Positions 1-9,079 of a DNA stretch of 64,000 nucleotides are shown piece after piece. The translations under genes were made by a program, and so were the position numbers. Each line of letters begins with the position of its first letter. Position 1 is the first letter of the stretch. This DNA comes from Faecalibacterium sp. CAG:74 (GTDB lineage Bacteria > Bacillota > Clostridia > Christensenellales > Aristaeellaceae): contig FR899900.1 in NCBI GenBank assembly GCA_000437595.1, forward strand, positions 136,812-200,811, read 5' to 3'. Under the pieces are notes generated by a model. It was not told the origin of the DNA. It ran no database searches and saw only the letters and a program-made list of their open reading frames with translations.

Positions 1-2
1 TC

Positions 3-962
3 CTCCACCATGTGCTGGTCAGTCTGCTGGTGCTGTTCATCGCTGAAGTGTTCATCATCCTCTCGTCGCATCAGCTCAGCCGCTCGATTCTGCGCCTGAC
101 GCGCAAGGTTTCCCAGCTGTCCGACCCGGCGGCAATAGCTGAGCGTCCCCTGCTGCCCGAAGAAATGCCGAAGGTCACGAACCCGCACGACGTGGAGATG
201 CGCGAACTGGAGGACGTGTTTGACAAGCAGGTAATGGAGCTGAAAACTGCCATGCGCAACGACGCAGAGCTGCGCGAGAGCAATCTCCGTTCACGGCTGA
301 ACGCGCTGCAGGCGCAGATTAACCCGCACTTCATTTACAACACGCTCAACATCATCTCCGCAAAGTCGATGGAAGCCGGGAACGAGGAGGTCATCGACAT
401 CTGCGGGAAATTCGCCCGGATGCTGCGCTACTCCACCGACCTGCGCAGCAAAACCGCGACGCTCCAGGAGGAAATCGCCCACGTTCGCAATTATCTGGCA
501 CTCGCGAAAGCTCGTTTGGAGGATCGGCTGGAATACACCATCGACATACCGGACGCTTTCTCGCATCTGACACTGCCGAAGCTCTCCCTCCAGCCCATCG
601 CGGAAAACGCCATTTCCCACGGTTATCAGGGGTCAAGCGGCACAATTCACATCACCATTTCCGGCACGGTCGATGAGGACGGCTGCCTGCATCTGCTGAT
701 TTGCGACGACGGCTGCGGCTTCGGGGAGGAAATCCTGTCGCACCTGCGGGAAGAATTCAGCCACATTGAAGCGGGTGAACTGACCGAGCCGGAAAACACG
801 TCCGCCCATATTGGGCTTGTCAACACCTATCGCCGCCTGTTCTATTTCAGCCGCGGCGCAATTCGGATGCGCGTCCGCAATGACGGCGGCGCAGTAGTCG
901 AACTGATTGAAACGCGTACCAGTGAGGAGGAAGACGATGTACACCATTCTGATCGTAGATGA
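3..962 (+). CDS. YesM-type sensor histidine kinase (5' partial)
   Basis: Membrane sensor kinase of the YesM/LytS-like His_kinase family, which phosphorylates a YesN-type regulator, usually in response to extracellular sugars or oligosaccharides. The reading frame is open to the left edge, so the N-terminal sensor and first membrane segment are missing. What remains starts in a hydrophobic helix (LVSLLVLFIAEVFIIL), then a HAMP-like linker. The phosphoacceptor region follows, with the family motif LQAQINPHFIYNTLN; the His is in NPHF. Near the C-terminus is an HATPase with N-box (PIAENAISHGY) and G-box (DDGCGFG). Its 3' end overlaps the next gene by 26 bp, so the two are translated together. The ligand cannot be told because the sensor domain lies outside the window. 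Confidence 0.9.
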   Translation, partial: LHHVLVSLLVLFIAEVFIILSSHQLSRSILRLTRKVSQLSDPAAIAERPLLPEEMPKVTNPHDVEMRELEDVFDKQVMELKTAMRNDAELRESNLRSRLNALQAQINPHFIYNTLNIISAKSMEAGNEEVIDICGKFARMLRYSTDLRSKTATLQEEIAHVRNYLALAKARLEDRLEYTIDIPDAFSHLTLPKLSLQPIAENAISHGYQGSSGTIHITISGTVDEDGCLHLLICDDGCGFGEEILSHLREEFSHIEAGELTEPENTSAHIGLVNTYRRLFYFSRGAIRMRVRNDGGAVVELIETRTSEEEDDVHHSDRR

Positions 963-2445
963 TGAGCGTCCCGCGCAGACGTTCATCAAAGCCATCTGCC
1001 AGAAATACTGCCCTGCGTTTGACACCATTCTGCTCTCCGGCAGCGCCGACGATGCCCTCCAGCTGATGGCGCAGCAGCACGTCCATGTGCTGGTAACGGA
1101 CATCAGTATGCCGGGCATCAACGGCATTGAATTGGCGCAGCGCGTCCGGCAGCTGTATCCGCGGACGCATACAGTGATTGTCTCCGGCTACGCGGAATTT
1201 GAGTTCGCGCGCGGGGCAATTCAGGCGGGCGTGGATGATTATCTGCTCAAGCCCGTGGAAATCCAGAGTTTCCGGCAAATTCTCGACCGAATCCGCGAAA
1301 CGCTCGATGCAGAAGCAAACAACCTGATGGAGGAAACGCTGACTCGCCTGCTCTGCGGTGAAGCAGTCGATGAGCCGCTGCTCTGCTCTCTGTTTTCCAG
1401 CCGTATGATGCGCTTTGCCCTTGTCCGTCAGGGCAATTTGTTCACCGTACGCTTCGCAAAATTCCGCACAGCGCAGCTTCGTCAGGTGCATCAGGCGGGC
1501 TGGATTGCGTTTTATGGGCGCGATGAACAGGAAACCATTCTCCTGCGCAGCAGTGCCGATCGGCAGAAGCGTTTTCCCGACGAGCTGTCCGACCTGCTTA
1601 AAGCCGACTTTCCGGATCTGCCCTGTACGGCGATTTACGCGCCGGAAGATGCCGACATTCTCACCTTGCCGCAGTTTTTGAGCCGCGCTGCAGGGCGCAT
1701 GGTGAATACCGTCGTCATCGGCAAGGGGCAGCTTGTTCCGCTGAACGCACCGCAAAGTGCCTTACAGCCGTCCGTCCTGTCCGCTGCGACAAAAAAGCGC
1801 ATTGCGTCATTCGTCGAAACAGGCAATACACGGATGCTGAAAGAGCTGTTTGTGTCCCTTGCAATCGAATGGAATCAGAACAGCCTGCCGCAGATTCAGG
1901 CGGAAGACTTATGCTACCAGCTGATTCTGTACACGGCTGACTTGGGCGTTCCCGGCCCCAAAAGGAAGCGCGAGCAGATTCTGCGCGAGGCAAACGAACT
2001 ATACGGCAGCGCCTCCTCCTACGGCGACCTGCTGGCGAGCCTGTACTCCCTGATTTTTGAGGAAGGGTTCATCCGTGACAAGAACGTCAGCGCGAACGAG
2101 CTGTGCGAATACACGCTGAACTACATTCGCGAAAACTACGCCCAGCCGCTGAGCATCCCGCGTATCTGCACCGATGTTGGCATCAGCCAGACGTACCTGT
2201 CGCGCCTGCTGCGCAAGTATGCCGGAACGACGTTCAACACCTTCCTAACGCAGTGCCGCATGGACGCCGCGAAGCAGATGCTGCGTGAACATCCGGATAT
2301 TCTGCTGCATGAAGTGGCGGCGTGCGTCGGGTATGACGACCAGTCGTATTTCAGCAAGATTTTCCGCAATGAAACAGGCATGACGCCATCGCAGTATGCT
2401 GCGACGTTTGCGGCAGATGCGCCGACTCAGCCGCCGAAAACGTGA
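937..2445 (+). CDS. YesN-type response regulator with AraC-family DNA-binding domain
   Basis: Cytoplasmic response regulator and partner of the preceding kinase. Residues 1-120 form a receiver domain: acidic pair in ILIVDDE, phospho-Asp in VLVTDISMPG, Lys in YLLKPV. A middle region of about 270 residues matches nothing I recognise. The C-terminal ~100 residues carry two helix-turn-helix motifs of AraC type (ISQTYLSRLLRKYAG and VGYDDQSYFSKIFR), ending TPSQYA. The ATG at 937 was chosen because GTGAGGAGG lies 7-15 bases upstream and the protein then opens directly with the receiver strand. Regulators of this kind usually control an adjacent sugar ABC transporter, which would be left of the window. 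A hairpin terminator follows at once. Confidence 0.92.
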   Translation: MYTILIVDDERPAQTFIKAICQKYCPAFDTILLSGSADDALQLMAQQHVHVLVTDISMPGINGIELAQRVRQLYPRTHTVIVSGYAEFEFARGAIQAGVDDYLLKPVEIQSFRQILDRIRETLDAEANNLMEETLTRLLCGEAVDEPLLCSLFSSRMMRFALVRQGNLFTVRFAKFRTAQLRQVHQAGWIAFYGRDEQETILLRSSADRQKRFPDELSDLLKADFPDLPCTAIYAPEDADILTLPQFLSRAAGRMVNTVVIGKGQLVPLNAPQSALQPSVLSAATKKRIASFVETGNTRMLKELFVSLAIEWNQNSLPQIQAEDLCYQLILYTADLGVPGPKRKREQILREANELYGSASSYGDLLASLYSLIFEEGFIRDKNVSANELCEYTLNYIRENYAQPLSIPRICTDVGISQTYLSRLLRKYAGTTFNTFLTQCRMDAAKQMLREHPDILLHEVAACVGYDDQSYFSKIFRNETGMTPSQYAATFAADAPTQPPKT

Positions 2446-2457
2446 TTTTTCCTTTTT

Positions 2458-2483
2458 GCCGCCAATCAACTGGCGGCTTTTTT
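2458..2483 (+). terminator. Rho-independent terminator of the two-component operon
   Basis: A 7-bp GC-rich stem (GCCGCCA / TGGCGGC) with a 6-base loop is followed by six T. It lies 12 bases after the stop codon of the YesN-type regulator. Confidence 0.9.
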
Positions 2484-2618
2484 GCTTTTCATCCGTTTTT
2501 CATTGCGGAAAAAAGCGTCACTTTTGCCCGTTCCCCTTGCAAATCAAACCAAAATCGGCTATGATAAGATTGTGGTATTTTGAGCCTGTGATAAGGCTTT
2601 TGACGGAGGGATTTCAGC

Positions 2619-4424
2619 GTGTCCGATAGATTATCGAAGATTCGCAATTTCTGCATTATTGCCCATATTGACCATGGCAAGTCCACGCTGGCTGACCGCA
2701 TTCTGGAAACGACGGGCGTTTTCCAGAAGCGCGAGATGGTGGAGCAGATTCTGGACAGCATGGAGCTGGAACGCGAGCGCGGCATCACCATCAAGTCCAA
2801 GGCGGTGCATATGCACTATACCGCCAAGGACGGCAAAACCTACACGCTCAACCTGATTGACACGCCCGGCCATGTGGACTTCACCTACGAAGTCAGCCGT
2901 GCGCTGGCGGCGTGCGAAGGCGCGCTGCTGGTGGTGGACGCGACGCAGGGCATTGAGGCGCAGACGCTGGCGAACTGCTATATGGCGCTCGACCATGACC
3001 TCGAAATCATCCCGGTCATCAACAAAATTGACCTACCCAGCGCGCAGCCGGAAGAAGTCCGGCAGGAAATTGAGGACGTTATCGGGCTGGATGCGTCCTA
3101 TGCACCGTGCGTGAGCGCGAAAACTGGCCTGAACATCGATCAAGTGCTGGAAGCAGTGGTGAATTACGTTCCCGCGCCGCAGGGCGACGAGAACGCACCG
3201 CTGCAGGCACTGATTTTCGATGCGTTCTACGACAACTACCGCGGTGCAATCTGCTTCATCCGCGTCAAGCAGGGCACAATCCGCACGGGAATGCGGATGC
3301 GCATGATGGCGACGGGCGGCGAGTTCGACATTGTGGAAGTCGGCACGTTCGCGCCGAGCTATCAGCCGTGCGACGAATTGAAAGCGGGCGACGTAGGCTA
3401 TGTCGCGGCCTCCATCAAGGATGTGCGTGAAACCCGCGTCGGCGACACAATTACCGACGCCATGAATCCGGCGGATTGCCCCCTGCCCGGCTATCGGCAG
3501 GTGACGCCGATGGTCTACTGCGGCGTGTATCCGGCGGACGGCGCGGACTATCCGGCGCTCAAAGATGCGCTGGAGAAGCTGCGCATGAACGACGCTTCCC
3601 TCTCCTTTGACCCGGAAACGTCCGTCGCACTGGGCTACGGCTTCCGCTGTGGCTTCTTGGGGCTGCTGCACATGGACATCATCACCGAGCGGCTGGAGCG
3701 CGAATGGGACTTGAACCTCGTCACCACCGCGCCGAGCGTCATCTACCGCATTACGAAAACCGATGGCACGGTGCTGATGTGCGACAACCCGATGGCGCTG
3801 CCGCCCATTGGCGAAATTGCCATGATGGAAGAGCCGTTCGTCCACGCGGAAATCTTCACGCCGCAGGACAGCGTCGGCACGATTATGGACTTGTGTCAAG
3901 ACCGGCGCGGCATCTTCCTTGACATGCAGTACGAGGGCACGCGCGTCAAGCTGAATTACGACATTCCGCTCAACGAAATCATCTTCGACTTTTTTGACCA
4001 GATTAAGAGCCGCAGCCGCGGATACGCCTCGTTCGACTACGAATTCAAGGACTACCGCGAGAGCCAATTGGTCAAGCTGGATATTCTGCTCAACGGCGAA
4101 ATCTGCGACGCGTTCTCTATCATCGTTCACCGCGACAAGGCGTATGGGCGCGGGCGTTCCATCTGCGAGAAGCTCAAAGACGTCATCCCGCGGCAGATGT
4201 TCGAGATTCCGATTCAGGCGGCCATCGGCGGCAAGGTCATCGCGCGTGAAACCGTCAAGGCGATGCGCAAGGACGTGCTGGCAAAGTGCTACGGCGGCGA
4301 CATCAGCCGAAAGAAAAAGCTGCTGGAAAAGCAGAAAGAGGGCAAGAAGCGAATGCGGCAGTTCGGCACGGTGCAAGTGCCCAGCGAGGCATTCCTTGCC
4401 GTGCTGAAGATGGACAGCAACTGA
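2619..4424 (+). CDS. lepA: Elongation factor 4 (LepA), ribosome back-translocating GTPase
   Basis: Translational GTPase that acts on stalled or mistranslocated ribosomes. All G motifs are visible: G1 AHIDHGKST at about residue 15, G2 RGITI, G3 DTPGH, G4 NKID. The EF-G-like domains III/V and LepA-specific C-terminal domain follow ([12 protein letters not shown], then [19 protein letters not shown]). At 601 residues it has the usual family length. The start is GTG with GGAGGG 8 bases upstream. In many Bacillota lepA precedes hemW; here the two are separated by two small genes and a palindromic element. Confidence 0.97.
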   Translation: MSDRLSKIRNFCIIAHIDHGKSTLADRILETTGVFQKREMVEQILDSMELERERGITIKSKAVHMHYTAKDGKTYTLNLIDTPGHVDFTYEVSRALAACEGALLVVDATQGIEAQTLANCYMALDHDLEIIPVINKIDLPSAQPEEVRQEIEDVIGLDASYAPCVSAKTGLNIDQVLEAVVNYVPAPQGDENAPLQALIFDAFYDNYRGAICFIRVKQGTIRTGMRMRMMATGGEFDIVEVGTFAPSYQPCDELKAGDVGYVAASIKDVRETRVGDTITDAMNPADCPLPGYRQVTPMVYCGVYPADGADYPALKDALEKLRMNDASLSFDPETSVALGYGFRCGFLGLLHMDIITERLEREWDLNLVTTAPSVIYRITKTDGTVLMCDNPMALPPIGEIAMMEEPFVHAEIFTPQDSVGTIMDLCQDRRGIFLDMQYEGTRVKLNYDIPLNEIIFDFFDQIKSRSRGYASFDYEFKDYRESQLVKLDILLNGEICDAFSIIVHRDKAYGRGRSICEKLKDVIPRQMFEIPIQAAIGGKVIARETVKAMRKDVLAKCYGGDISRKKKLLEKQKEGKKRMRQFGTVQVPSEAFLAVLKMDSN

Positions 4425-4444
4425 CGCTGTCAGGAGGAAAAAAC

Positions 4445-5089
4445 ATGCTGTACCGCAAGTCTCAGGTCAGCGACCGCTGGCTTCGTGCGCCGCTCCAAGC
4501 GCCCACTGCGCTGCATCAGCCGCTTTCCTACATTTCCCGCAGCCATATTGCCGACGTGTTTGCGTCGCAGGAGAACGGGCGAAAGGACATTTCCGTCTGC
4601 TTCACGGGGCATCGGGCGATTCCGCCGCAGGAGCTTCCTGCGCTGACAGAGCGGCTTGACCGGGTGCTGAAAGCACTGTATCAGCACGGGTTTCGGGATT
4701 TTATCTGCGGCGGCGCGCTGGGATTTGACACGCTGGCAGCGCAGCGCATTCTGCTGATGCGGACGCACCATGCGGATGTTCGGCTTCGGCTGGCGATTCC
4801 GTGCAGCACGCAGTCCGCGCGATGGAAAGCGTCGGATTGCCTGATTTACGAGCAGCTGCTGTATGCCGCCGACGAGACAGTTGTCCTCTCCAGCCACTAC
4901 TATGAGGGCTGCATGTACATGCGGAATCGGTACATGGTGGACAACAGCGCATTTTGCGTCTGCTACCTGAATCGGCAGAAGGGCGGCACGATGTACACCG
5001 CGCTCTACGCCATGCAGGAGGGGCTTCCGCTGCTGAATTTGGCAATCGCCAGCGACTGCGAGCGCCTGATTCAGAAAGCAAAGGTATGA
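4445..5089 (+). CDS. YpsA-like SLOG-family protein (DUF1273)
   Basis: A 214-residue protein of the DUF1273/YpsA group in the SLOG superfamily of Rossmann-like nucleotide-binding proteins. The signature is clear: an N-terminal strand ending in FTGHR, then GGALGFDTLAA, and later MYMRNRYMVDNSAFCVCY with a final GGTMYTALYA. In Bacillus YpsA is linked to cell division control, but the biochemical role of the family is not settled. The start ATG has CAGGAGG 7 bases upstream and sits 20 bases after lepA, so it is probably cotranscribed with it. The ~45 residues before FTGHR are unusual and resemble nothing I know. Confidence 0.85.
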   Translation: MLYRKSQVSDRWLRAPLQAPTALHQPLSYISRSHIADVFASQENGRKDISVCFTGHRAIPPQELPALTERLDRVLKALYQHGFRDFICGGALGFDTLAAQRILLMRTHHADVRLRLAIPCSTQSARWKASDCLIYEQLLYAADETVVLSSHYYEGCMYMRNRYMVDNSAFCVCYLNRQKGGTMYTALYAMQEGLPLLNLAIASDCERLIQKAKV

Positions 5090-5093
5090 AAAA

Positions 5094-5125
5094 AGCAGGG
5101 GAATGCTTGTTTCCCCTGCTTTTTA
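5094..5125 (+). terminator. Terminator of lepA-ypsA-like operon
   Basis: A strong 9-bp stem (AGCAGGGGA / TCCCCTGCT) is followed by TTTTTA. The palindromic element begins at the end of this T tract, and the last three bases (TTA) are its left target duplication. Confidence 0.9.
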
Positions 5126-5286
5126 TACTAATTCGATTCTAAAACATGGCATCGAGCATAGCAGATTTTTCGTTCCGGCAAAGCTGAGTGAAGCGAGGCG
5201 TACTGGAGGTACGCGCGAGCGGAACGAAGCAAAGCCGGGGCGGAAAAGATGCTGTGCGAATGACATGCTTTAGATGAGAAGTAGTA
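5126..5286. mobile_element. 161-bp palindromic MITE-like element, copy 1
   Basis: The 161 bp begin TACTA and end TAGTA. They are flanked on both sides by the trinucleotide TTA (5123-5125 and 5287-5289), as expected for a 3-bp target-site duplication. The outer ~55 bases of each end form an imperfect inverted repeat: CTAAAACATGGCAT on the left against CTAAAGCATGTCAT on the reverse complement of the right. The centre is a hairpin, GCGTAC / GTACGC around 5199-5213. No open reading frame fits inside, so any transposase would act in trans. The second copy at 53299-53457 shares ends, length and internal layout. It lies between a terminator and the stop codon of the DUF1622 gene and could fold into a hairpin at the 3' end of that transcript. 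Confidence 0.8.
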
Positions 5287-5289
5287 TTA

Positions 5290-5682
5290 TCACGGTTTTG
5301 ATGTCTCTGCCGTTTTTTCGGCTTCCTCCATCGCTTTGAGCTTGAGCAGGCGCTCGTCATGCTCTTCTTCCACCTTGATTTCCCAGTGCAGCAGCAGCGT
5401 CAGCACACCGCGCAGCGCAATGACCGCACCCAGAATCAGCAGTTCCGTCCATTCGCGGACGATGACCGTGCGCAGCACTTCGCCGCCGAGCTTGAATTCC
5501 AACGCAAGTGCAATGCCCTGCGCCAATTCAAGCCGGAGATGCTCATTGTGCTTGAAGTAGCTGACGACGCCCTTCACCGCCGTGATAATCAGAATAGCGA
5601 TGCCCGCCAGCTCCGCCAGCACAATGCCCAATTCTGCTGAATAATGTACCAGTTTTTCCAGAAAACTGATGATGGTATCCAT
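5290..5682 (-). CDS. DUF1622 family membrane protein
   Basis: A 130-residue integral membrane protein of the DUF1622 family, function unknown. There are three predicted hydrophobic segments: about 18-40 (GIVLAELAGIAILIITAVKG), 55-75, and 80-100 (LLILGAVIALRGVLTLLL). The motif LRLELAQGIALALEF...VLRTVIV is typical. The charged C-terminal tail (EEEHDERLLKLKAMEEAEK) is predicted to be helical. The start ATG has AGGAGGTG upstream. Its stop codon abuts the target duplication of the palindromic element. The gene is transcribed divergently from hemW; a TACAAT -10-like box lies about 30 bases upstream. Confidence 0.85.
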   Translation of the reverse strand: MDTIISFLEKLVHYSAELGIVLAELAGIAILIITAVKGVVSYFKHNEHLRLELAQGIALALEFKLGGEVLRTVIVREWTELLILGAVIALRGVLTLLLHWEIKVEEEHDERLLKLKAMEEAEKTAETSKP

Positions 5683-5760
5683 TTTCGTACACCTCCTTTG
5701 CCACTTTTTCTATTGTAGCGGATTTTTCCGCATTTGAACAGTCCTTTACAGGTGATTTGA

Positions 5761-6903
5761 ATGGAAATTTACTTGCACGTTCCCTATTGTCGCCAAAAAT
5801 GCCGCTACTGCGACTTTGCTTCCTTCCCCCATGCGGAATCTACACAGCGTGCCTATGTGGATGCGGTGCTGACCGAAGCCGCATCGCAGGCAGCGAAACT
5901 CCCGCATAGCATCATGGAAACCGCGTATTTAGGCGGAGGCACGCCGTCGATTCTGCCGCCAGAACTGCTGACGCGGCTATTGGAGGGCGTTGCAGCGCAT
6001 TTTCCCCTTGCGCCCGGTGCGGAATTTACGTCCGAGGCGAACCCCGGCACGCTGACCCATGCGTGGCTTGATGCGGCGCTGAACTGCGGTATCAATCGCC
6101 TGTCAATGGGAATGCAGGCGGCCCAGCCTGCACTGCTGAAGATGCTGGGACGCATCCACGACTTTACGCAGGTGCAGCAGAGCGTCGAACTCGCGCGGCA
6201 CGCTGGATTCCAGCACATCAGCCTTGACCTCATGTTCGGGCTGCCCGGTCAGACAGTCAGCATGTGGCGTGAGACGCTGGAGAAGGCGCTGTCGCTGAAT
6301 CCGGAGCATTTGTCCTGCTACGGGTTGATTCCTGAAGAAGGTACGCCGCTGTACCGTGACTTGCAGACCGGGCAGCTGACCCTGCCGGACGAGGACGACG
6401 AGCGCCGCATGTACGACCTGACGCTTGATCTGCTGGCGCAATCAGGCTTTCGGCAGTACGAAATCAGCAATTTCGCGCGCCCCGGCTGCGAATGCCGCCA
6501 CAACATCGGTTATTGGCAGCAAGAGCCGTATATCGGGCTGGGCGTGTCGGCGGCGTCGTATCTGCCCGCGAAGAACGGGATGATTCGCCTGACGAACCCG
6601 CGCACGCTGCCCGCATATCTGCGGATGGTGCAGTCGCAGGACGATTCGCTGCGAGAGCGGGAGTTCGTCTCAAAAACCGACGGTCGGTTTGAAACGCTGA
6701 TGCTTGGGCTGCGAATGACCCGCGGCGTCAGCGAAACGGAATTTCAGGAGCGGCACGGCGTTTCGCTGGACGCGTTGTACGGCGAGAAGCTGCGGAAGTT
6801 CGAGCATGAAGGACTGCTTCAGCACAAAACCGACCGATGGTCGCTGACGCGTCGCGGGATGGACGTGCAGAATGCGATTCTTGTGGAATTGATGGATGAC
6901 TGA
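5761..6903 (+). CDS. hemW: HemW, radical-SAM heme chaperone (HemN-like)
   Basis: Radical-SAM protein of the HemW group, formerly annotated as oxygen-independent coproporphyrinogen III oxidase and now regarded as a heme-binding chaperone. The iron-sulfur cluster motif is CRQKCRYCDF at residues 9-18 (C-x3-C-x2-C). It is followed by YLGGGTPSIL, the SAM-binding GGTP motif, and LDLMFGLPGQT. The 380-residue length and lack of the N-terminal HemN extension favour HemW over true HemN. In Bacillota this gene commonly follows lepA; here hrcA-grpE-dnaK do not come next. Its weak ribosome site (AGGTGA) is 7 bases from the ATG. Confidence 0.93.
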   Translation: MEIYLHVPYCRQKCRYCDFASFPHAESTQRAYVDAVLTEAASQAAKLPHSIMETAYLGGGTPSILPPELLTRLLEGVAAHFPLAPGAEFTSEANPGTLTHAWLDAALNCGINRLSMGMQAAQPALLKMLGRIHDFTQVQQSVELARHAGFQHISLDLMFGLPGQTVSMWRETLEKALSLNPEHLSCYGLIPEEGTPLYRDLQTGQLTLPDEDDERRMYDLTLDLLAQSGFRQYEISNFARPGCECRHNIGYWQQEPYIGLGVSAASYLPAKNGMIRLTNPRTLPAYLRMVQSQDDSLREREFVSKTDGRFETLMLGLRMTRGVSETEFQERHGVSLDALYGEKLRKFEHEGLLQHKTDRWSLTRRGMDVQNAILVELMDD

Positions 6904-6908
6904 CCGAC

Positions 6909-6947
6909 GACCTCCGGCAGGGTGCTTTCCCGACCGGAGGTCTTTTT
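6909..6947 (+). terminator. Terminator of hemW
   Basis: A 9-bp perfect stem (GACCTCCGG / CCGGAGGTC) with a 16-base loop is followed by TTTTT. It lies 5 bases after the hemW stop. Confidence 0.92.
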
Positions 6948-6968
6948 GTTTGCCGATTTTATCGAAGC

Positions 6969-6989
6969 AAACCGATGGTCGGTTTTTTT
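6969..6989 (+). terminator. Second, weaker hairpin before convergent ppk1
   Basis: A 6-bp stem (AACCGA / TCGGTT) with a 3-base loop is followed by a T run. It may back up the hemW terminator. Read on the minus strand it lies just past the ppk1 stop but lacks a good T tract there. Confidence 0.5.
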
Positions 6990-6990
6990 C

Positions 6991-9060
6991 TTATTGCTCT
7001 TTGATGCCCTTTGCCATGCGGTAGGCTTCGTCATATAGCACGTTCTGGCTCGCCAGCGGCGTTTGCGTGCCGGGATAGCGGCGGGTGTAGCTGCCGTCGG
7101 ACTGCTGGTCGCGTGCCTGTACGTTGTCATGCCACATGACGTCGAAGATGTGGTCAATGCGGCGTTTCACGTCGTCCTGCAGAATCGGGGTTGCCACCTC
7201 GACGCGGCGCAGGGTGTTGCGGGTCATCCAGTCCGCCGAAGCAATGTAGTAGCGGGCTGCGTCGCCATCGCCGAAAATATAAATACGGCTGTGTTCGAGG
7301 AAGCGCCCGACGATGCTGATGATGTGCACATTGTCCGTCAAGCCGGGCACGCCCCCGCGCAGGCAGCAGATGCCGCGCACAATCATTTCGACCTGCACGC
7401 CCGCCTGACTCGCCTCGACGAGCTTGTCAATCAGCATCTTGTCCGTCAGGCTGTTCATCTTCAGGCGGATCAGACCCTTCTGCCCCGCCTTCGCCTTGCT
7501 GATTTCGCCGTCAATCATGTCAATCAGCTTATCTTGCAGGCAGTGCGGCGCGACCAGCAGCACGGACATGTGGTCTACTGTTTCGCCCAGCATCAGCGCT
7601 TGGAAAACCTGCAATGCCTCTTCGCCGATTTCGTCGCGCGCGGTGATGTAGCTCAGGTCGGTATACAGGCGGCTGGTCTTCTCGTTGTAGTTGCCCGTGC
7701 CAATCTGCGTGATGTACTGGATGCCCTCATCCGTTTTGCGCGTAATCAGGCAAAGTTTGGAATGAACCTTCAGTTTATCCACACCGTAGATAACGTGGCA
7801 GCCTGCGCGCTCCAAACGGCGGCTCCACTCGATGTTGTTCTCCTCGTCAAAGCGGGCTTTCAGCTCCACCAGCACGTCCACCTGCTTGCCGTTTTCGGCG
7901 GCTTCCACCAGTGCTTCCACAACCTTCGAGTCGCGCGCGAGGCGATAGAGCGTCATGCGGATAGAGACGACCTGCGGGTCATTCGCCGCTTCGGACAGCA
8001 TCCGCAGAAACGGGCGGATGCTCTGGTAGGGATAGTGCAGCAGCACATCCTTTTCCAGAATCTGCTCCATCACCGGGCGATTGTCCACGATATCCGGCGT
8101 TGCCTGCGGATGACGCGGCGCGTAGAACAGTTCCGCGTGGCTGCGCAGTTTATCCTGAATATTAAACAGGAAGCTAATATCCAGCGGCGTATCGTACTCG
8201 TAGACGCGCGCGGTGTCCAGTTTCAGCTGGTCGCACAGCTTCTCGATAATGTCGTGCCCGATTTTTCGGCTGAGTTCCAAGCGCACCGGGCAGAGTTTCT
8301 GGCGCAGACGCACGACTTCCGCCATGTGGTCGCGATAGTTGAGGTCTTCGTCGTATACGCTGTCCGCGTCAATGTCGGCGCTGCGGGTAATGCGCGCCAG
8401 CGTCTTGCTTGCGATGCGGTAGCTGCCAAAAAGCAGCGGCAGATAGTGCAGAATCAGCTCTTCAGAGAGGATATAGCAGCCCGTGCGCTCCGGCACCTCA
8501 ATCAGGCGCGGGAACATGTTCTCCCCGCACGGAACGATGCCGATTTTTTCCTTCTCGCTGCCCGTGCGCAGGACGGCGACGGCATAAATCTCCTTGTTTT
8601 TGAGGAACGGGAACGTCTGCTTTTTGCCCACGACATAAGTCGAGAGCAATGGCAAATAGTCCTCGCGGAAGATTTTCGCCAGATACTGCTCGCTTTCCGA
8701 GCTGATTTGGCGGAAGTTGACGATGCTGATGCCCTCGTCCTCCAGCTTCTTTAGCACATCGGCATACGTCCGGTCGCGGCGGTCGCACAGCGTGCGGATG
8801 CGGCTGACGGCAGCGTCAATCTGCTCGCCGGGGGTCATGTTCGTCTTGTTCTCGCGTGCCTCCTTATCCAGCAGCATCTGGTCATGCAGGCTACCGATGC
8901 GCACCATGAAAAACTCGTCCAGATTGCTCTGGAAGATCGAGAGGAACGACAGACGCTCGCACAGCGGTACGCGCTCATCCTCCGCTTCTTCCAGTACTCG
9001 CTCGTTGAACCGCAGCCACGAAAGCTCTCGGTTTTCCGTGCAAGTCAGCATGTTGTCCAT
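6991..9060 (-). CDS. ppk1: Polyphosphate kinase 1
   Basis: PPK1 reversibly transfers the gamma phosphate of ATP to polyphosphate. At 689 residues it has the family's four-domain length. The N-terminal domain opens with ENRELSWLRFNERVLEEA. The catalytic domains hold SIRMTLYRLA, the VHSKLCLI motif with the likely autophosphorylated His, and QIGTGNYNEKTSRLYTD. The C-terminal half repeats the phospholipase-D-like fold (LRRVEVATPI near the end). It is the last gene of the yloU-fakA-recG run, 19 bases after recG. An AAAGGGG ribosome site precedes the ATG; a second Met at residue 4 is an alternative start. Confidence 0.96.
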   Translation of the reverse strand: MDNMLTCTENRELSWLRFNERVLEEAEDERVPLCERLSFLSIFQSNLDEFFMVRIGSLHDQMLLDKEARENKTNMTPGEQIDAAVSRIRTLCDRRDRTYADVLKKLEDEGISIVNFRQISSESEQYLAKIFREDYLPLLSTYVVGKKQTFPFLKNKEIYAVAVLRTGSEKEKIGIVPCGENMFPRLIEVPERTGCYILSEELILHYLPLLFGSYRIASKTLARITRSADIDADSVYDEDLNYRDHMAEVVRLRQKLCPVRLELSRKIGHDIIEKLCDQLKLDTARVYEYDTPLDISFLFNIQDKLRSHAELFYAPRHPQATPDIVDNRPVMEQILEKDVLLHYPYQSIRPFLRMLSEAANDPQVVSIRMTLYRLARDSKVVEALVEAAENGKQVDVLVELKARFDEENNIEWSRRLERAGCHVIYGVDKLKVHSKLCLITRKTDEGIQYITQIGTGNYNEKTSRLYTDLSYITARDEIGEEALQVFQALMLGETVDHMSVLLVAPHCLQDKLIDMIDGEISKAKAGQKGLIRLKMNSLTDKMLIDKLVEASQAGVQVEMIVRGICCLRGGVPGLTDNVHIISIVGRFLEHSRIYIFGDGDAARYYIASADWMTRNTLRRVEVATPILQDDVKRRIDHIFDVMWHDNVQARDQQSDGSYTRRYPGTQTPLASQNVLYDEAYRMAKGIKEQ

Positions 9061-9079
9061 CCTATTTTGCCCCTTTCCA

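Noticed and set aside
3033..4376. Long open frame (447 codons) antisense to lepA
   Set aside because: It lies wholly opposite a clear lepA, its translation is rich in Arg/His/Val with no domain, and such mirror frames are common in GC-rich genes.
5139..5360. Open frame through the first palindromic element
   Set aside because: The frame exists only because the element is GC-rich; it has no ribosome site and the sequence is explained by inverted repeats and target duplications.
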